64,000 nt of DNA from an uncultured Maribacter sp. (GCA_947498505.1 CANMKG010000003.1:1-64000), one strand, 5' to 3'; counted from the stretch's first letter, positions 1 to 11,168 are shown. Numbers and translations: made by a program. Notes: generated by a model from the sequence alone, not told the origin.

Positions 1-2
1 GA

Positions 3-3000
3 GATGTTAATGGGTGTACTGAAGATACTCCAGCAATCGTAATTGATCCATTAAACGAACCTACAGATTTAAGTTTCGCTGCAACAGCTCCTAATTGCCC
101 AGCACAAACATCTGATGTAACGGTAAACGTTACCAATGGAAATGCTCCTTTTACTTATGAAATTATCGCCCCTGCAACAGCAACTACAAATACCTCTGGA
201 ATAACCTCTGGTATATTTACAGCGCTTGCTCCAGATACTTACACCTTTAGAGTTACTGACAATAAAGGGTGCCAAATAGAAGAAAATTATACTGTGGTAG
301 ATATTCCACGAGTAGCTGCAATTTCCCAATTGACTAATAACGTAAGTTGTTTAGGTGCTACTGATGGTGCATTTACTTTTACAGTAAGTGATTTTGCTAC
401 TACTTATAGTTATACTGTAGAAAATAGCGCTACTACAGTAGTACAATCGCAAAATAACATAAACCTTACAACTGCAATAGCTGTTAGCGGATTTGCAGCG
501 GATACCTATACGGTTACAATAACAGACGATACAACAAATTGTACAGCAACAACTAGTATGGTAATTAATAATCCGCCAGCTGCGTTAGACTTTACATTTA
601 CCAACACACCTGTTACTTGTATAGAAAATAGTACTATAACAGTTACTGCAACTGATGGTTGGGGTAGTTATGAATACCAATTAGAGAATACTGTTGGTCC
701 TGTTATAGTTTATGCATACCAAAGTACTAATGTATTTACAAATGTAGCTGCAGGTACTTACACTATTTATGTAAGAGATGCTGGTGGTTGTATTGTAGAT
801 AAATCAATAACATTAGACCCCGCAGAAACGCCAACAATTGCATTAGATCTTACATCAGATTTTTGTTATGATGGAACTGATCAGGCTTCATTGGTAATTA
901 ATATTACAGATGGTGTTGCTCCTTTTACCTATAGTATTAATGGAGGCGGACAAACGGCTGCCGTTGGTAATCCATTTACAATAACAAACTTAACCCCTGA
1001 AACTTATAATATTCAGGTAACCGATGCTTATGGATGTATTTCTAATGTACTTTCAGAAACTATTGAACCTCAATTAACTGCAAATGCAGTATTAACACAA
1101 GATCTTTTATGTACAGGTAATGCTGTAATAGACGTTACTATAAATGAAGGCTATACTCCGTACGCAACGTATCAAGTACAATTTAATGGCGGAGGCTATG
1201 GTGCCACTACAGCAATTTTGGGTAATACATTTACTTATAACGGAGCTGCTACAGATGGTACTTATCAGTTCTTAATAACAGACGCTAATAATTGTACTGT
1301 AGAAACTAATGAAGTTATTATTACTCCAACTGTAACTCCACAAGCAACACCCGTTGTTACTAATGTGGCTTGTTTTGGAGGAACAGATGGCTCTGTATTT
1401 ATAGATATAGATACTAATTTTGGTATAGCTCCATATATCATTAGCTTTAATGGAAGTGCTTTTACTTCAACAACAACGTATTCTGGTTTAGCAGCAAATG
1501 TTGCTGGTTATCCTTTTATAGTAAGAGATGCTAGAGGCTGTGAATTCTCTGGTAATGCTGTGGTGAATGAGCCATTACAAATCTTGTCAAACATGGTAGC
1601 TCGTGATGTTACCTGTAACCCAGGTGTTGGGAATAATTTAGGAGGAATTGATGTTACTATAACACAAGGCGGATTTACTAATTTTACTTATACATTATAT
1701 GACAGCGCAAATAACATAGTTGCATTAGCCAGCGGAGATCCTAATCCCGCAACTACTGCAAGTACCACTCATTCTTTTAACGGTGTCGATTTTGGTGATT
1801 ACTACGTAAGAATTGTAGATGCTAACGGTTGCGAAAGTGATTTGGGTTCAGTACGTGTACTTTCAAACCCTTATTTAAACCTAACTGCCAATATTCCACC
1901 ACCAGATTGCCCAACAGGAGGAACTGCAGAAATCACTGCTTCTAGTGGATCTGGAGATTACAGTTTTCAAATATATGGGATTGGTACTACTCCTACCACA
2001 GAAGTAGCAGGAGGTCCTGGTGAAGAAATAGCAACTTTTACAGGGTTAAATCCTGGACAAACATATATTATTGAGGCTATAGACAATATTAACCTTTGTA
2101 CCAGTTACCAAGAGGTTACTATACCTTCTTTGTCAACAATTACAGCTGTAATAGATAATACTACAAATATTTCATGTGCAACAGCAGATGATGGAACAGT
2201 AACCTTTACCGTTGATAATTATGACCCTGCTATAGCAAGTATTAATTATTCTATTCTAAATGCGCTTACTAACACTCCAGTAGTAGGAACTGGTACTTAT
2301 GCTGGTACTATTGGACCTGGACCTCTTGGGGGACCACAAAGCTTAACAGTAACAGATTTACCTCCTGGGGATTACATACTTTTTGTGGAAGAAGCTGCAT
2401 TACCTTCATGTAGTAATACAGAACCTTTTAGAATAACAGAACCTACACCAGTAGCGTTAAATCTAATAAGCCAAGTTGCTGCAAATTGTGTAGATAATGC
2501 GGAAGTTACAGTTAGAGCTAATGGTGGATCAGGATCCTATAATTATGCATATGTAATTGACGGAGCGCCTGCTCCAGTAACATTTACAGAAGGACCAACT
2601 TTTACCCTTGACCCAGCAGTAAGTTTGGTATGGGATGTATATGCACAAGATACTAATGGATGTGTTTCCCCCTTAATAGATGTTACCATTACCGAAGATC
2701 CAACACCAGCAATTAGCGTTGCTATTAATGATCAATGTAGTGCCATTGAAGGTGCTTATTCTGTAGATATTACTTTAGATGCCATTGGGATTGTACCACA
2801 TACTATTAGTGTTGATGGTGGTGCACCACAAGCAAGTACATTATCTATTATTGGCGACGTAATGACGGTTACCAACTTAAGTTCTGGTGCACATACATTT
2901 ACCATTTCTGATGTAAACGGATGTACTGAAACTGAAAATATTACTATATATCCTCCTTTAAATCTAGTAGCTAACATATCTGCTTCTGATAACTGCGATC

Positions 3001-6000
3001 CAGCGGATACTGGAGAAGTTACGGTTACCGCTAGTGGTGGATCAGGAAATTATAGTTATACACAAATAACTCCTGCTGGACCAACTCTTGCATCAGGTAT
3101 ATTTACAGGACTTACGCATTCTATTGCATATACTTTTGAAGTAGAGGATACTACAACAAATTGTACAACACCAGTTACCATTACTTTGCCAGCACCAGCT
3201 GATCCTACATTTACTTTAACTGCTACAGATGAAAGTTGTAATACAGCAAATGATGGTACAATAACCGTAAATTTAAACCCTGGTAATATAGATGTTGCAT
3301 ATGTGTATAGTTTAGATGGTGGAACCACAACACAAGCTACTAATGTATTCACAGGTCTTAACGGAGGCACTTATAACGTAACCGTAATCTCAGCTAAAGG
3401 TTGTGAAGACACTCAATCTATAGATGTTGATGAACCTACATTATTAGAAATTACCGCATCGGCATCCGCATTTAGTTGTAGTGATAATACAAGCACAATT
3501 ACAGTAACTATAGATAATGATATACTAGGAAACCCATCTGGTACTAGTCCTTATGCATATAGTTTTGATGGCGGTACAAATTACCAACCAACAAATACTT
3601 ACGAAGTACCTTTTGGTTCTCCAGATGTAACTGTTGTTGTAAAAGATGCTAATGGATGTACTACTAATGAAATTGTATCCATACCAGCTATCCAAGAGGT
3701 AACTGCTGGTATTACTCAAAATCAAATTATAGACTGTAACAATGGTCAAGAAATAATTTCAATTTCGGCTTCTAACGGTTCTGGTACATATACATACACA
3801 GAATTACCAAGTGGGAATGTAGTAGCTGATCCTACGAACATTATATTAACAGCTACAGGCACCTATATTTATGAAATTACAGATACGGTTACTAATTGTT
3901 CCGTTACTGTAGAACATACTATTGCCCCTTATGATTTAATTGAGGCAACTGCAGCACTTGTTAGCGATGCTACTTGTAGCGATAGTTCTAATGGAGAGAT
4001 GAGTATTCAAATAAATAATTATACTGGTAATTACTCCTACCAAATATTCGATAACACTGCAACTGCCGTTGGCGGAATTGTTAACACTGATACTTCTGTT
4101 AACCCAAGAACTTTAAATGGTCTTGCTGCAGGAATTTACTATGTAGAAATAACCGCAACAGATTCTCCTTTCTGTGACGATACATCTAATACCGTTACTA
4201 TAGATGCACCAGAAGCTTTAGCTCTATCTTTAGTAAGCAATGTAAATGCTAATTGTATCGAAACGAATGCCATTGTAACCGTACAAGCGACTGGAGGAAC
4301 TGCAGCATATAGTTATGGAGCTTCTATTAGTGGCGCTGGTGACCCAGGTGTTTATCCTTTTGATAATACTGTGGAATTAGACCCAACAACAAGCTTAAAC
4401 TGGGATATTTACGTACAAGATGCTAACGGGTGTGTAATCGCAGTGCCATTAGCTATCACCATAGATACAGATACAACTCCTGATATTTCATTAGCTATTG
4501 ACAACGAATGTGCTAGTGAAGGTAGTTTTGGTATTACCGTATCTCTTGATGCTATCAATACTGGTATTGCTCCTTATACAATGAGTATTAATGGAAACGC
4601 TTTCCAAAGTATTGCTAGCTTCCCTTATACCTATACAGGTTTAAATGCTGGTCCACATACAATAGAAATTAGAGACGCCAACAATTGTCCTGAAATTGAA
4701 AATATTACTATTGATCCAGAATTAACGGTAAGTGCAACACCTTTAACACAACCTACTTGTACTACTAATGACGGGGTTATAGAATTTACTGTAAACGGAG
4801 GGTCAGGAACTTATTCTGCTGCCTTATTACGTTCAGATTTATCTGCAACAGGTATAGCTCCAACTGGTAACCAATTTACTGGTGTTGCATTTGGTGATTA
4901 CGTGGTAAGAATTACAGATAATACATTAGGTACTCCAAACTGTATTGCAGATGCTCCTATTTCTTTAGAAGAGCCTACACCTGTAACACTTAATACAACC
5001 CAAAAAACAGATATTAGCTGTAATGGTGATAATAACGGAACAATTATAGTGAGTCTTGTTACTCCTGCTATTGGTGTAAATGATAATCCACCATATACAT
5101 TTACAATTGATAATGGTGTAAATCCAGCTTTAACTAATAACACTGGTATATTCTCTAGTTTGTTTCCTGGAACATACGCCATTACTGTAACTTCTAATAG
5201 AAGCTGTATAGCAACAGATTCTATTGAGATTATTGAACCTGTTGCCCTAGATGTAACAGCATCAGTAACCTCTGAATTTGCCTGTAATGCAAATAACACA
5301 ACAAACACAGCTGTAATCACTGCTGTTGGAACAGATGGTACGGCTCCTTACACTTACAGTATTGATGGTACTAACTTCTTTACAACTAATACATTCAATA
5401 TTATAGATACGGGTGCAGTTCAAAATATAACTGTTACCATAAAAGATGATAATGGTTGTACAGATACTGACATTGTTGTAGTAAACCCAATAAATACATT
5501 TACTGCAATAGTGAGTCAAACAACAGCGATTACATGTAATAACCCCGAAGAAGTACTGATAACAGTAACTGATAACGGAAATATTGCTAATACATATACC
5601 TATGAATTATTACCTCTAGGTAACCCTAATGGTACTCTAACAAACAATCCTACCAATGTAACAGCAGAATTTGATTTAACAGAAGTAGGTAGCTATACCT
5701 TTAGAATAACTGACACAACAACTGGTTGTTATATTGATACCATCCCATATAATATTGCCCCTTATGATTTAATTGAGGCAACTGCAGCACTTGTTAGCGA
5801 TGCTACTTGTAGCGATAGTTCTAATGGAGAGATGAGTATTCAAATAAATAATTATACTGGTAATTACTCCTACCAAATATTCGATAACACTGCAACTGCC
5901 GTTGGCGGAATTGTTAACACTGATACTTCTGTTAACCCAAGAACTTTAAATGGTCTTGCTGCAGGAATTTACTATGTAGAAATAACCGCAACAGATTCTC

Positions 6001-9000
6001 CTTTCTGTGACGATACATCTAATACCGTTACTATAGATGCACCAGAAGCTTTAGCTCTATCTTTAGTAAGCAATGTAAATGCTAATTGTATCGAAACGAA
6101 TGCCATTGTAACCGTACAAGCGACTGGAGGAACTGCAGCATATAGTTATGGAGCTTCTATTAGTGGCGCTGGTGACCCAGGTGTTTATCCTTTTGATAAT
6201 ACTGTGGAATTAGACCCAACAACAAGCTTAAACTGGGATATTTACGTACAAGATGCTAACGGGTGTGTAATCGCAGTGCCATTAGCTATCACCATAGATA
6301 CAGATACAACTCCTGATATTTCATTAGCTATTGACAACGAATGTGCTAGTGAAGGTAGTTTTGGTATTACCGTATCTCTTGATGCTATCAATACTGGTAT
6401 TGCTCCTTATACAATGAGTATTAATGGAAACGCTTTCCAAAGTATTGCTAGCTTCCCTTATACCTATACAGGTTTAAATGCTGGTCCACATACAATAGAA
6501 ATTAGAGACGCCAACAATTGTCCTGAAATTGAAAATATTACTATTGATCCAGAATTAACGGTAAGTGCAACACCTTTAACACAACCTACTTGTACTACTA
6601 ATGACGGGGTTATAGAATTTACTGTAAACGGAGGGTCAGGAACTTATTCTGCTGCCTTATTACGTTCAGATTTATCTGCAACAGGTATAGCTCCAACTGG
6701 TAACCAATTTACTGGTGTTGCATTTGGTGATTACGTGGTAAGAATTACAGATAATACATTAGGTACTCCAAACTGTATTGCAGATGCTCCTATTTCTTTA
6801 GAAGAGCCTACACCTGTAACACTTAATACAACCCAAAAAACAGATATTAGCTGTAATGGTGATAATAACGGAACAATTATAGTGAGTCTTGTTACTCCTG
6901 CTATTGGTGTAAATGATAATCCACCATATACATTTACAATTGATAATGGTGTAAATCCAGCTTTAACTAATAACACTGGTATATTCTCTAGTTTGTTTCC
7001 TGGAACATACGCCATTACTGTAACTTCTAATAGAAGCTGTATAGCAACAGATTCTATTGAGATTATTGAACCTGTTGCCCTAGATGTAACAGCATCAGTA
7101 ACCTCTGAATTTGCCTGTAATGCAAATAACACAACAAACACAGCTGTAATCACTGCTGTTGGAACAGATGGTACGGCTCCTTACACTTACAGTATTGATG
7201 GTACTAACTTCTTTACAACTAATACATTCAATATTATAGATACGGGTGCAGTTCAAAATATAACTGTTACCATAAAAGATGATAATGGTTGTACAGATAC
7301 TGACATTGTTGTAGTAAACCCAATAAATACATTTACTGCAATAGTGAGTCAAACAACAGCGATTACATGTAATAACCCCGAAGAAGTACTGATAACAGTA
7401 ACTGATAACGGAAATATTGCTAATACATATACCTATGAATTATTACCTCTAGGTAACCCTAATGGTACTCTAACAAACAATCCTACCAATGTAACAGCAG
7501 AATTTGATTTAACAGAAGTAGGTAGCTATACCTTTAGAATAACTGACACAACAACTGGTTGTTATATTGATACCATCCCATATAATATTGCCCCTTATGA
7601 TTTAATTGAGGCAACTGCAACCGCCGTGGACCCTGTTATTTGTTATAATGATGGTAATGGCTCAATTGAAATTAATATAAGTGGTTATACAGGAACTTAT
7701 GATTATCAAGTGTTTGATAGTTTAAACAACCCTGTAAGTGCAGTAATAAGTACCGATACTAGTGTTAATCCAAGATTAATTAATGGATTAAACGGCGGAA
7801 ACTACTACATAAGAGTTACTGAAACCACAGTGCCATTCTGTAGAGATGAGACTAACATGGTTACCATAGCATCTCCCGATATGGCATTAACAGAGGTTAC
7901 CAGTGTTTTAGCACCAGTTGAATGTACAAATGACCAAGGAGAAATAAGCATAAGTCCAACCGGTGGTATTGCTCCTTATGATATTACATTAACAAATGTA
8001 ACAACATCTGAAGTTTATGCTACTCTTATAGATGTAAGCGTAGGTGTATTCTTTGGTTTATCAGCAGGCGATTTTACCGTAAATATTGTAGATGCTGGTG
8101 GTTGTTCAATTACAAACAACTATCCTAATTTACTAGTTACCCCAATTCCTGTAACTGCAAATGCAATTCCATTAAACACTGCTCTAGCATGTTTTGGAGA
8201 TAAAACAGCTACAATATCTGCTACTAATGTTTTAAATGGTAGTGGTAATTACGAATACCAACTAAACTATTACGATACTGCAGGTACTTCTATTACATTT
8301 ACCTCTGGACAACAAACAAGTCCTAATTTTACAAATCTTGGTCCTGGTATATACAGTATTACTGTTTCTGATGGTTGGAATTGTGATGTAGAAACCAATC
8401 AAGTTACTGTAATAGAGCCCCCATTGGTCGAAGCAAGCTTAGTAAGAACTCAAGCATTAACATGTACTAACGGTGTGGAAATGCATTTAACTGCAAGTGG
8501 AGGTACAGGACCTTATGAGTATTTCAACCCGCAAACCAATACTTGGTTACCAATGGGTGGAGGCAGTGGAAGATCGGTATCATTTCCTAATGCAGATTAT
8601 ACTGGACCAATTCCTGCAGGAACCTACCAATTTATGGTTCGTGATGCCAATAATTGTGAGTCTCAATTATCCAATGAAATTACAGAGGATCCTATTGAAA
8701 ACCTTGTGTTAACTATTGATTCTTCAACTTCAACATCTGTAAGTTGTAACGCAGAAAGTACGGCTACAATTTTTGCAAGTGCAACAGGAGGCTTAGGCAA
8801 TTATATGTATCAATTGTTCGAGAATAGTGTTGCTCCAGCAAATAGTATCGCTGGACCTCAATCGCAAGGTATATTTAGAGATTTACCTGCTGGAACTTAT
8901 TTCGTAACCGTTATTAGCGCTGATTGTGTGACCACTCCTGAAGAAGTTATAATTTCGGAACCAACTCCATTAGATTACACAGATGAAGTTATCGACGTAA

Positions 9001-10187
9001 CATGTAATGGTGAAGAAAATGGAAGCATCACTGTTACCCTATCAGGAGGAGTAGGAGGTTATCAATATGCTATTTCACCTAATTTAAATCAATTTGATTC
9101 TGAAAACACATTCACTGATTTAGCTCCTGGTGATTATACTATAATAGCACAAGATAGTAATGGCTGCTATCATGAATTGGAATATACCATTGCTGAACCT
9201 AATACTCTTGAAATATCAGGTATTCCTACACAAGAAACCTGTCAAGGTGACGAAGACGGTACAATAACATTAACTATTAATGGAGGAACAGCTCCTTTTA
9301 GAACAGCAATTAATTCAAACACAGAAGCCGATTTTGTACAAGACAGATTATTATTTGAAAATCTTCCAACAGGCAACCATATTATAGTTGTTAGAGATGC
9401 TAATGATTGTGAGGCAACAACTGTTGTTCCTGTTGAACCAGGAGTAAACCTTAATGCTACTGTTGTTCCTGTATATGAATGTACTGGAGATACGCCTAAT
9501 AACTATGTTAATGTAACTCTAGAAGATGATTCTGTTTTAGGAGATGTAATGTATGCATTAGATTCTACTGATCCTAATGATATGGTGCTTGTTCCAGACT
9601 TTAGAAACATTAGTCCAGGAGATCACTTTATAACCATTGTTTCCACAGAAACTGGCTGTGATAAATCTTATCCTTTCTTTATTGAAAATTATGAACCGTT
9701 AACGCTATCCTTAACACAAGGTCATATTAATCAAATAGTGGCAACCGTTGAAGGAGGAAAAGAAGGATATACTTTCTACTTTGATGGCAATGAAAATGGT
9801 AATGACAACACCTATATTATTACCCAAAAAGACACTCCAATATTTGATTATGAAGTAAGGGTTGTTGATGAAAATGGGTGTGAAGTAATAGATTTTATTG
9901 AAATGGAATTTATTGATATTGAAATTCCAGAATTCTTTACCCCTAACGGTGATGGCGAAAACGATAAATGGGCTCCACAAAACAGAGAAGCATTCCCAGA
10001 GATACTAACCATAATATTTGATCGTTATGGTAGGGAGGTATATCGAATAGAAGGTGTGGATGATGAAGGATGGGATGGCTTTTATAACAGTACCGAATTA
10101 CCCTCTGGTGATTACTGGTATGTTATTAAACTTAGAGGAGAGCGAGATAATCGCGAATTTGTCGGACACTTTACATTATACAGATAA
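3..10187 (+). CDS. Giant SprB-repeat adhesin with T9SS type-B C-terminal domain (5'-truncated by window edge)
   Basis: The frame is open from base 3 to the stop at 10187 with no initiation site in view, so this is the last ~3394 residues of a larger cell-surface protein. It is built of ~80-100-residue beta-rich modules. Many contain a Cys near the start, a Gly-rich turn (GGxxPYxYS-like), an AGxYxxxxxD strand and a closing D-A-N-G-C motif; this is the SprB repeat pattern. The last ~90 residues (from about 9919: PEFFTPNGDGENDKW, then DRYGREVY, WDG, LPSGDYWYV) are the gliding-motility-associated C-terminal domain, which targets proteins to type IX secretion. By family knowledge such proteins are exported to the surface and serve as gliding adhesins or adhesive fibres. 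Residues encoded by 3920-5752 are repeated exactly by 5753-7585. The PorP/SprF gene lies 21 bp downstream, the classic sprB-sprF arrangement. The exact ligand cannot be inferred. Confidence 0.93.
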   Translation, partial: DVNGCTEDTPAIVIDPLNEPTDLSFAATAPNCPAQTSDVTVNVTNGNAPFTYEIIAPATATTNTSGITSGIFTALAPDTYTFRVTDNKGCQIEENYTVVDIPRVAAISQLTNNVSCLGATDGAFTFTVSDFATTYSYTVENSATTVVQSQNNINLTTAIAVSGFAADTYTVTITDDTTNCTATTSMVINNPPAALDFTFTNTPVTCIENSTITVTATDGWGSYEYQLENTVGPVIVYAYQSTNVFTNVAAGTYTIYVRDAGGCIVDKSITLDPAETPTIALDLTSDFCYDGTDQASLVINITDGVAPFTYSINGGGQTAAVGNPFTITNLTPETYNIQVTDAYGCISNVLSETIEPQLTANAVLTQDLLCTGNAVIDVTINEGYTPYATYQVQFNGGGYGATTAILGNTFTYNGAATDGTYQFLITDANNCTVETNEVIITPTVTPQATPVVTNVACFGGTDGSVFIDIDTNFGIAPYIISFNGSAFTSTTTYSGLAANVAGYPFIVRDARGCEFSGNAVVNEPLQILSNMVARDVTCNPGVGNNLGGIDVTITQGGFTNFTYTLYDSANNIVALASGDPNPATTASTTHSFNGVDFGDYYVRIVDANGCESDLGSVRVLSNPYLNLTANIPPPDCPTGGTAEITASSGSGDYSFQIYGIGTTPTTEVAGGPGEEIATFTGLNPGQTYIIEAIDNINLCTSYQEVTIPSLSTITAVIDNTTNISCATADDGTVTFTVDNYDPAIASINYSILNALTNTPVVGTGTYAGTIGPGPLGGPQSLTVTDLPPGDYILFVEEAALPSCSNTEPFRITEPTPVALNLISQVAANCVDNAEVTVRANGGSGSYNYAYVIDGAPAPVTFTEGPTFTLDPAVSLVWDVYAQDTNGCVSPLIDVTITEDPTPAISVAINDQCSAIEGAYSVDITLDAIGIVPHTISVDGGAPQASTLSIIGDVMTVTNLSSGAHTFTISDVNGCTETENITIYPPLNLVANISASDNCDPADTGEVTVTASGGSGNYSYTQITPAGPTLASGIFTGLTHSIAYTFEVEDTTTNCTTPVTITLPAPADPTFTLTATDESCNTANDGTITVNLNPGNIDVAYVYSLDGGTTTQATNVFTGLNGGTYNVTVISAKGCEDTQSIDVDEPTLLEITASASAFSCSDNTSTITVTIDNDILGNPSGTSPYAYSFDGGTNYQPTNTYEVPFGSPDVTVVVKDANGCTTNEIVSIPAIQEVTAGITQNQIIDCNNGQEIISISASNGSGTYTYTELPSGNVVADPTNIILTATGTYIYEITDTVTNCSVTVEHTIAPYDLIEATAALVSDATCSDSSNGEMSIQINNYTGNYSYQIFDNTATAVGGIVNTDTSVNPRTLNGLAAGIYYVEITATDSPFCDDTSNTVTIDAPEALALSLVSNVNANCIETNAIVTVQATGGTAAYSYGASISGAGDPGVYPFDNTVELDPTTSLNWDIYVQDANGCVIAVPLAITIDTDTTPDISLAIDNECASEGSFGITVSLDAINTGIAPYTMSINGNAFQSIASFPYTYTGLNAGPHTIEIRDANNCPEIENITIDPELTVSATPLTQPTCTTNDGVIEFTVNGGSGTYSAALLRSDLSATGIAPTGNQFTGVAFGDYVVRITDNTLGTPNCIADAPISLEEPTPVTLNTTQKTDISCNGDNNGTIIVSLVTPAIGVNDNPPYTFTIDNGVNPALTNNTGIFSSLFPGTYAITVTSNRSCIATDSIEIIEPVALDVTASVTSEFACNANNTTNTAVITAVGTDGTAPYTYSIDGTNFFTTNTFNIIDTGAVQNITVTIKDDNGCTDTDIVVVNPINTFTAIVSQTTAITCNNPEEVLITVTDNGNIANTYTYELLPLGNPNGTLTNNPTNVTAEFDLTEVGSYTFRITDTTTGCYIDTIPYNIAPYDLIEATAALVSDATCSDSSNGEMSIQINNYTGNYSYQIFDNTATAVGGIVNTDTSVNPRTLNGLAAGIYYVEITATDSPFCDDTSNTVTIDAPEALALSLVSNVNANCIETNAIVTVQATGGTAAYSYGASISGAGDPGVYPFDNTVELDPTTSLNWDIYVQDANGCVIAVPLAITIDTDTTPDISLAIDNECASEGSFGITVSLDAINTGIAPYTMSINGNAFQSIASFPYTYTGLNAGPHTIEIRDANNCPEIENITIDPELTVSATPLTQPTCTTNDGVIEFTVNGGSGTYSAALLRSDLSATGIAPTGNQFTGVAFGDYVVRITDNTLGTPNCIADAPISLEEPTPVTLNTTQKTDISCNGDNNGTIIVSLVTPAIGVNDNPPYTFTIDNGVNPALTNNTGIFSSLFPGTYAITVTSNRSCIATDSIEIIEPVALDVTASVTSEFACNANNTTNTAVITAVGTDGTAPYTYSIDGTNFFTTNTFNIIDTGAVQNITVTIKDDNGCTDTDIVVVNPINTFTAIVSQTTAITCNNPEEVLITVTDNGNIANTYTYELLPLGNPNGTLTNNPTNVTAEFDLTEVGSYTFRITDTTTGCYIDTIPYNIAPYDLIEATATAVDPVICYNDGNGSIEINISGYTGTYDYQVFDSLNNPVSAVISTDTSVNPRLINGLNGGNYYIRVTETTVPFCRDETNMVTIASPDMALTEVTSVLAPVECTNDQGEISISPTGGIAPYDITLTNVTTSEVYATLIDVSVGVFFGLSAGDFTVNIVDAGGCSITNNYPNLLVTPIPVTANAIPLNTALACFGDKTATISATNVLNGSGNYEYQLNYYDTAGTSITFTSGQQTSPNFTNLGPGIYSITVSDGWNCDVETNQVTVIEPPLVEASLVRTQALTCTNGVEMHLTASGGTGPYEYFNPQTNTWLPMGGGSGRSVSFPNADYTGPIPAGTYQFMVRDANNCESQLSNEITEDPIENLVLTIDSSTSTSVSCNAESTATIFASATGGLGNYMYQLFENSVAPANSIAGPQSQGIFRDLPAGTYFVTVISADCVTTPEEVIISEPTPLDYTDEVIDVTCNGEENGSITVTLSGGVGGYQYAISPNLNQFDSENTFTDLAPGDYTIIAQDSNGCYHELEYTIAEPNTLEISGIPTQETCQGDEDGTITLTINGGTAPFRTAINSNTEADFVQDRLLFENLPTGNHIIVVRDANDCEATTVVPVEPGVNLNATVVPVYECTGDTPNNYVNVTLEDDSVLGDVMYALDSTDPNDMVLVPDFRNISPGDHFITIVSTETGCDKSYPFFIENYEPLTLSLTQGHINQIVATVEGGKEGYTFYFDGNENGNDNTYIITQKDTPIFDYEVRVVDENGCEVIDFIEMEFIDIEIPEFFTPNGDGENDKWAPQNREAFPEILTIIFDRYGREVYRIEGVDDEGWDGFYNSTELPSGDYWYVIKLRGERDNREFVGHFTLYR
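3920..5752 (+). repeat. Tandem duplication, copy 1 (1833 bp, 611 codons)
   Basis: This segment is followed immediately by an apparently identical copy, including third codon positions. The period of 1833 bp keeps the reading frame. It contains about seven adhesin modules. A 34-bp sequence starting TATTGCCCCTTATG occurs at 3920, 5753 and 7586, flanking both copies. It is the probable site of the unequal exchange that made the duplication. Confidence 0.95.
5753..7585 (+). repeat. Tandem duplication, copy 2 (1833 bp, 611 codons)
   Basis: Second copy of the 1833-bp unit, with no difference from copy 1 in the lines I compared. Identity continues 34 bp past the end (7586-7619) and then becomes a diverged relative of the same module, so the unit had homologous neighbours before it duplicated. 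Confidence 0.95.
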
Positions 10188-10208
10188 CAAAACTTAACCT
10201 AAAATACT

Positions 10209-11168
10209 ATGCGAAACAGACTATTGACCTTAGCACTTTTCATTTGTGCGTTTGCCCTAAGAGGTCAGGAGCTCACCATACCGCAGTTATCACAATATTT
10301 AGCTGATAACCCCTTCATAATGTCCCCAAGTTATGCAGGCATTGGTGACCATGTTAAAATACGGCTTAATGGACTAACCCAATGGGTTGGTATTAAAGAC
10401 GCACCTGATACCCAAACGCTTGCAGCAGATATGCGTTTGGGGCAAAAATCAGGATTAGGTCTTGTACTTTACAACGATAGTAACGGTCGTACAAGACAAC
10501 GGGGGGCAAAAATATCATTTGCCCATCACTTAACTTTAGACAAATATGACGATGAGTTTTTATCGTTTGGTCTATCCTATAATTTTAATCAGTTTAGAAT
10601 AGATATTCAAGACTTTGATCCCTTAAATGACCCTTTAATAACTGATGATCGAGCAACCTCTAATCATAACTTTGATGTATCTGTACTTTATAGATATGAA
10701 AAAATGTATGTAAGTTTAAATGCCTCAAACATTCTGGGCAAAAGCCTTGAAAACTTTCAAAACTTTAATGGTGTTCAGGCAGAACCTAATGTTTTAAGAA
10801 ATTATTTTTTATATGCGGGTTACAGATACACTAAAAACAGACATAGCAATCTAGAGATTGAACCTTCAGTATTATTTCAATATTTTGAAAGTGATGGTAG
10901 ATCGGTAACTGATTTAAATCTAAAATTTAGAAAATACGATTTTGAGGATTACTATTACGCGGGTGTAAATTATCGTTTTTTAAATGATCAAATTGGAAGT
11001 CCTTTGTATGTCGCTCCAATAATTGGTTTAAAGAAAAACAACATTTACTTCGGATACTCGTATCAAATCATTTTAAATGAAATTCTGGGTTATAGTACAG
11101 GGACACATGTAGTAACTGTTGGTATGGATCTTTTCCAAGGATTAAGTAATTGTAGATGTACTTATTAA
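10209..11168 (+). CDS. PorP/SprF family type IX secretion system membrane protein
   Basis: 319 residues with an N-terminal signal peptide (hydrophobic stretch LLTLALFICAFAL, cleavage near residue 20). The mature protein starts with the family hallmark of an early QLSQYLADNPFIMSPSYAG segment, followed by alternating amphipathic strands typical of an outer-membrane beta-barrel of the PorP/SprF class. Known members are needed for secretion or surface assembly of a neighbouring large adhesin (SprF for SprB). The gene starts 21 bp after the adhesin stop on the same strand with no terminator between, so the two are probably co-transcribed and this protein probably serves that adhesin. The ATG at 10209 gives the complete signal peptide. 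Family assignment is strong; the specific partner is an inference from position. Confidence 0.9.
   Translation: MRNRLLTLALFICAFALRGQELTIPQLSQYLADNPFIMSPSYAGIGDHVKIRLNGLTQWVGIKDAPDTQTLAADMRLGQKSGLGLVLYNDSNGRTRQRGAKISFAHHLTLDKYDDEFLSFGLSYNFNQFRIDIQDFDPLNDPLITDDRATSNHNFDVSVLYRYEKMYVSLNASNILGKSLENFQNFNGVQAEPNVLRNYFLYAGYRYTKNRHSNLEIEPSVLFQYFESDGRSVTDLNLKFRKYDFEDYYYAGVNYRFLNDQIGSPLYVAPIIGLKKNNIYFGYSYQIILNEILGYSTGTHVVTVGMDLFQGLSNCRCTY

Noticed and set aside
4898-7352. Long open frames on the minus strand inside the adhesin gene, occurring as identical pairs (4898-5320 with 6731-7153, 5262-5519 with 7095-7352)
   Set aside because: They are shadows of the plus-strand repeats; the pairing only reflects the 1833-bp duplication.
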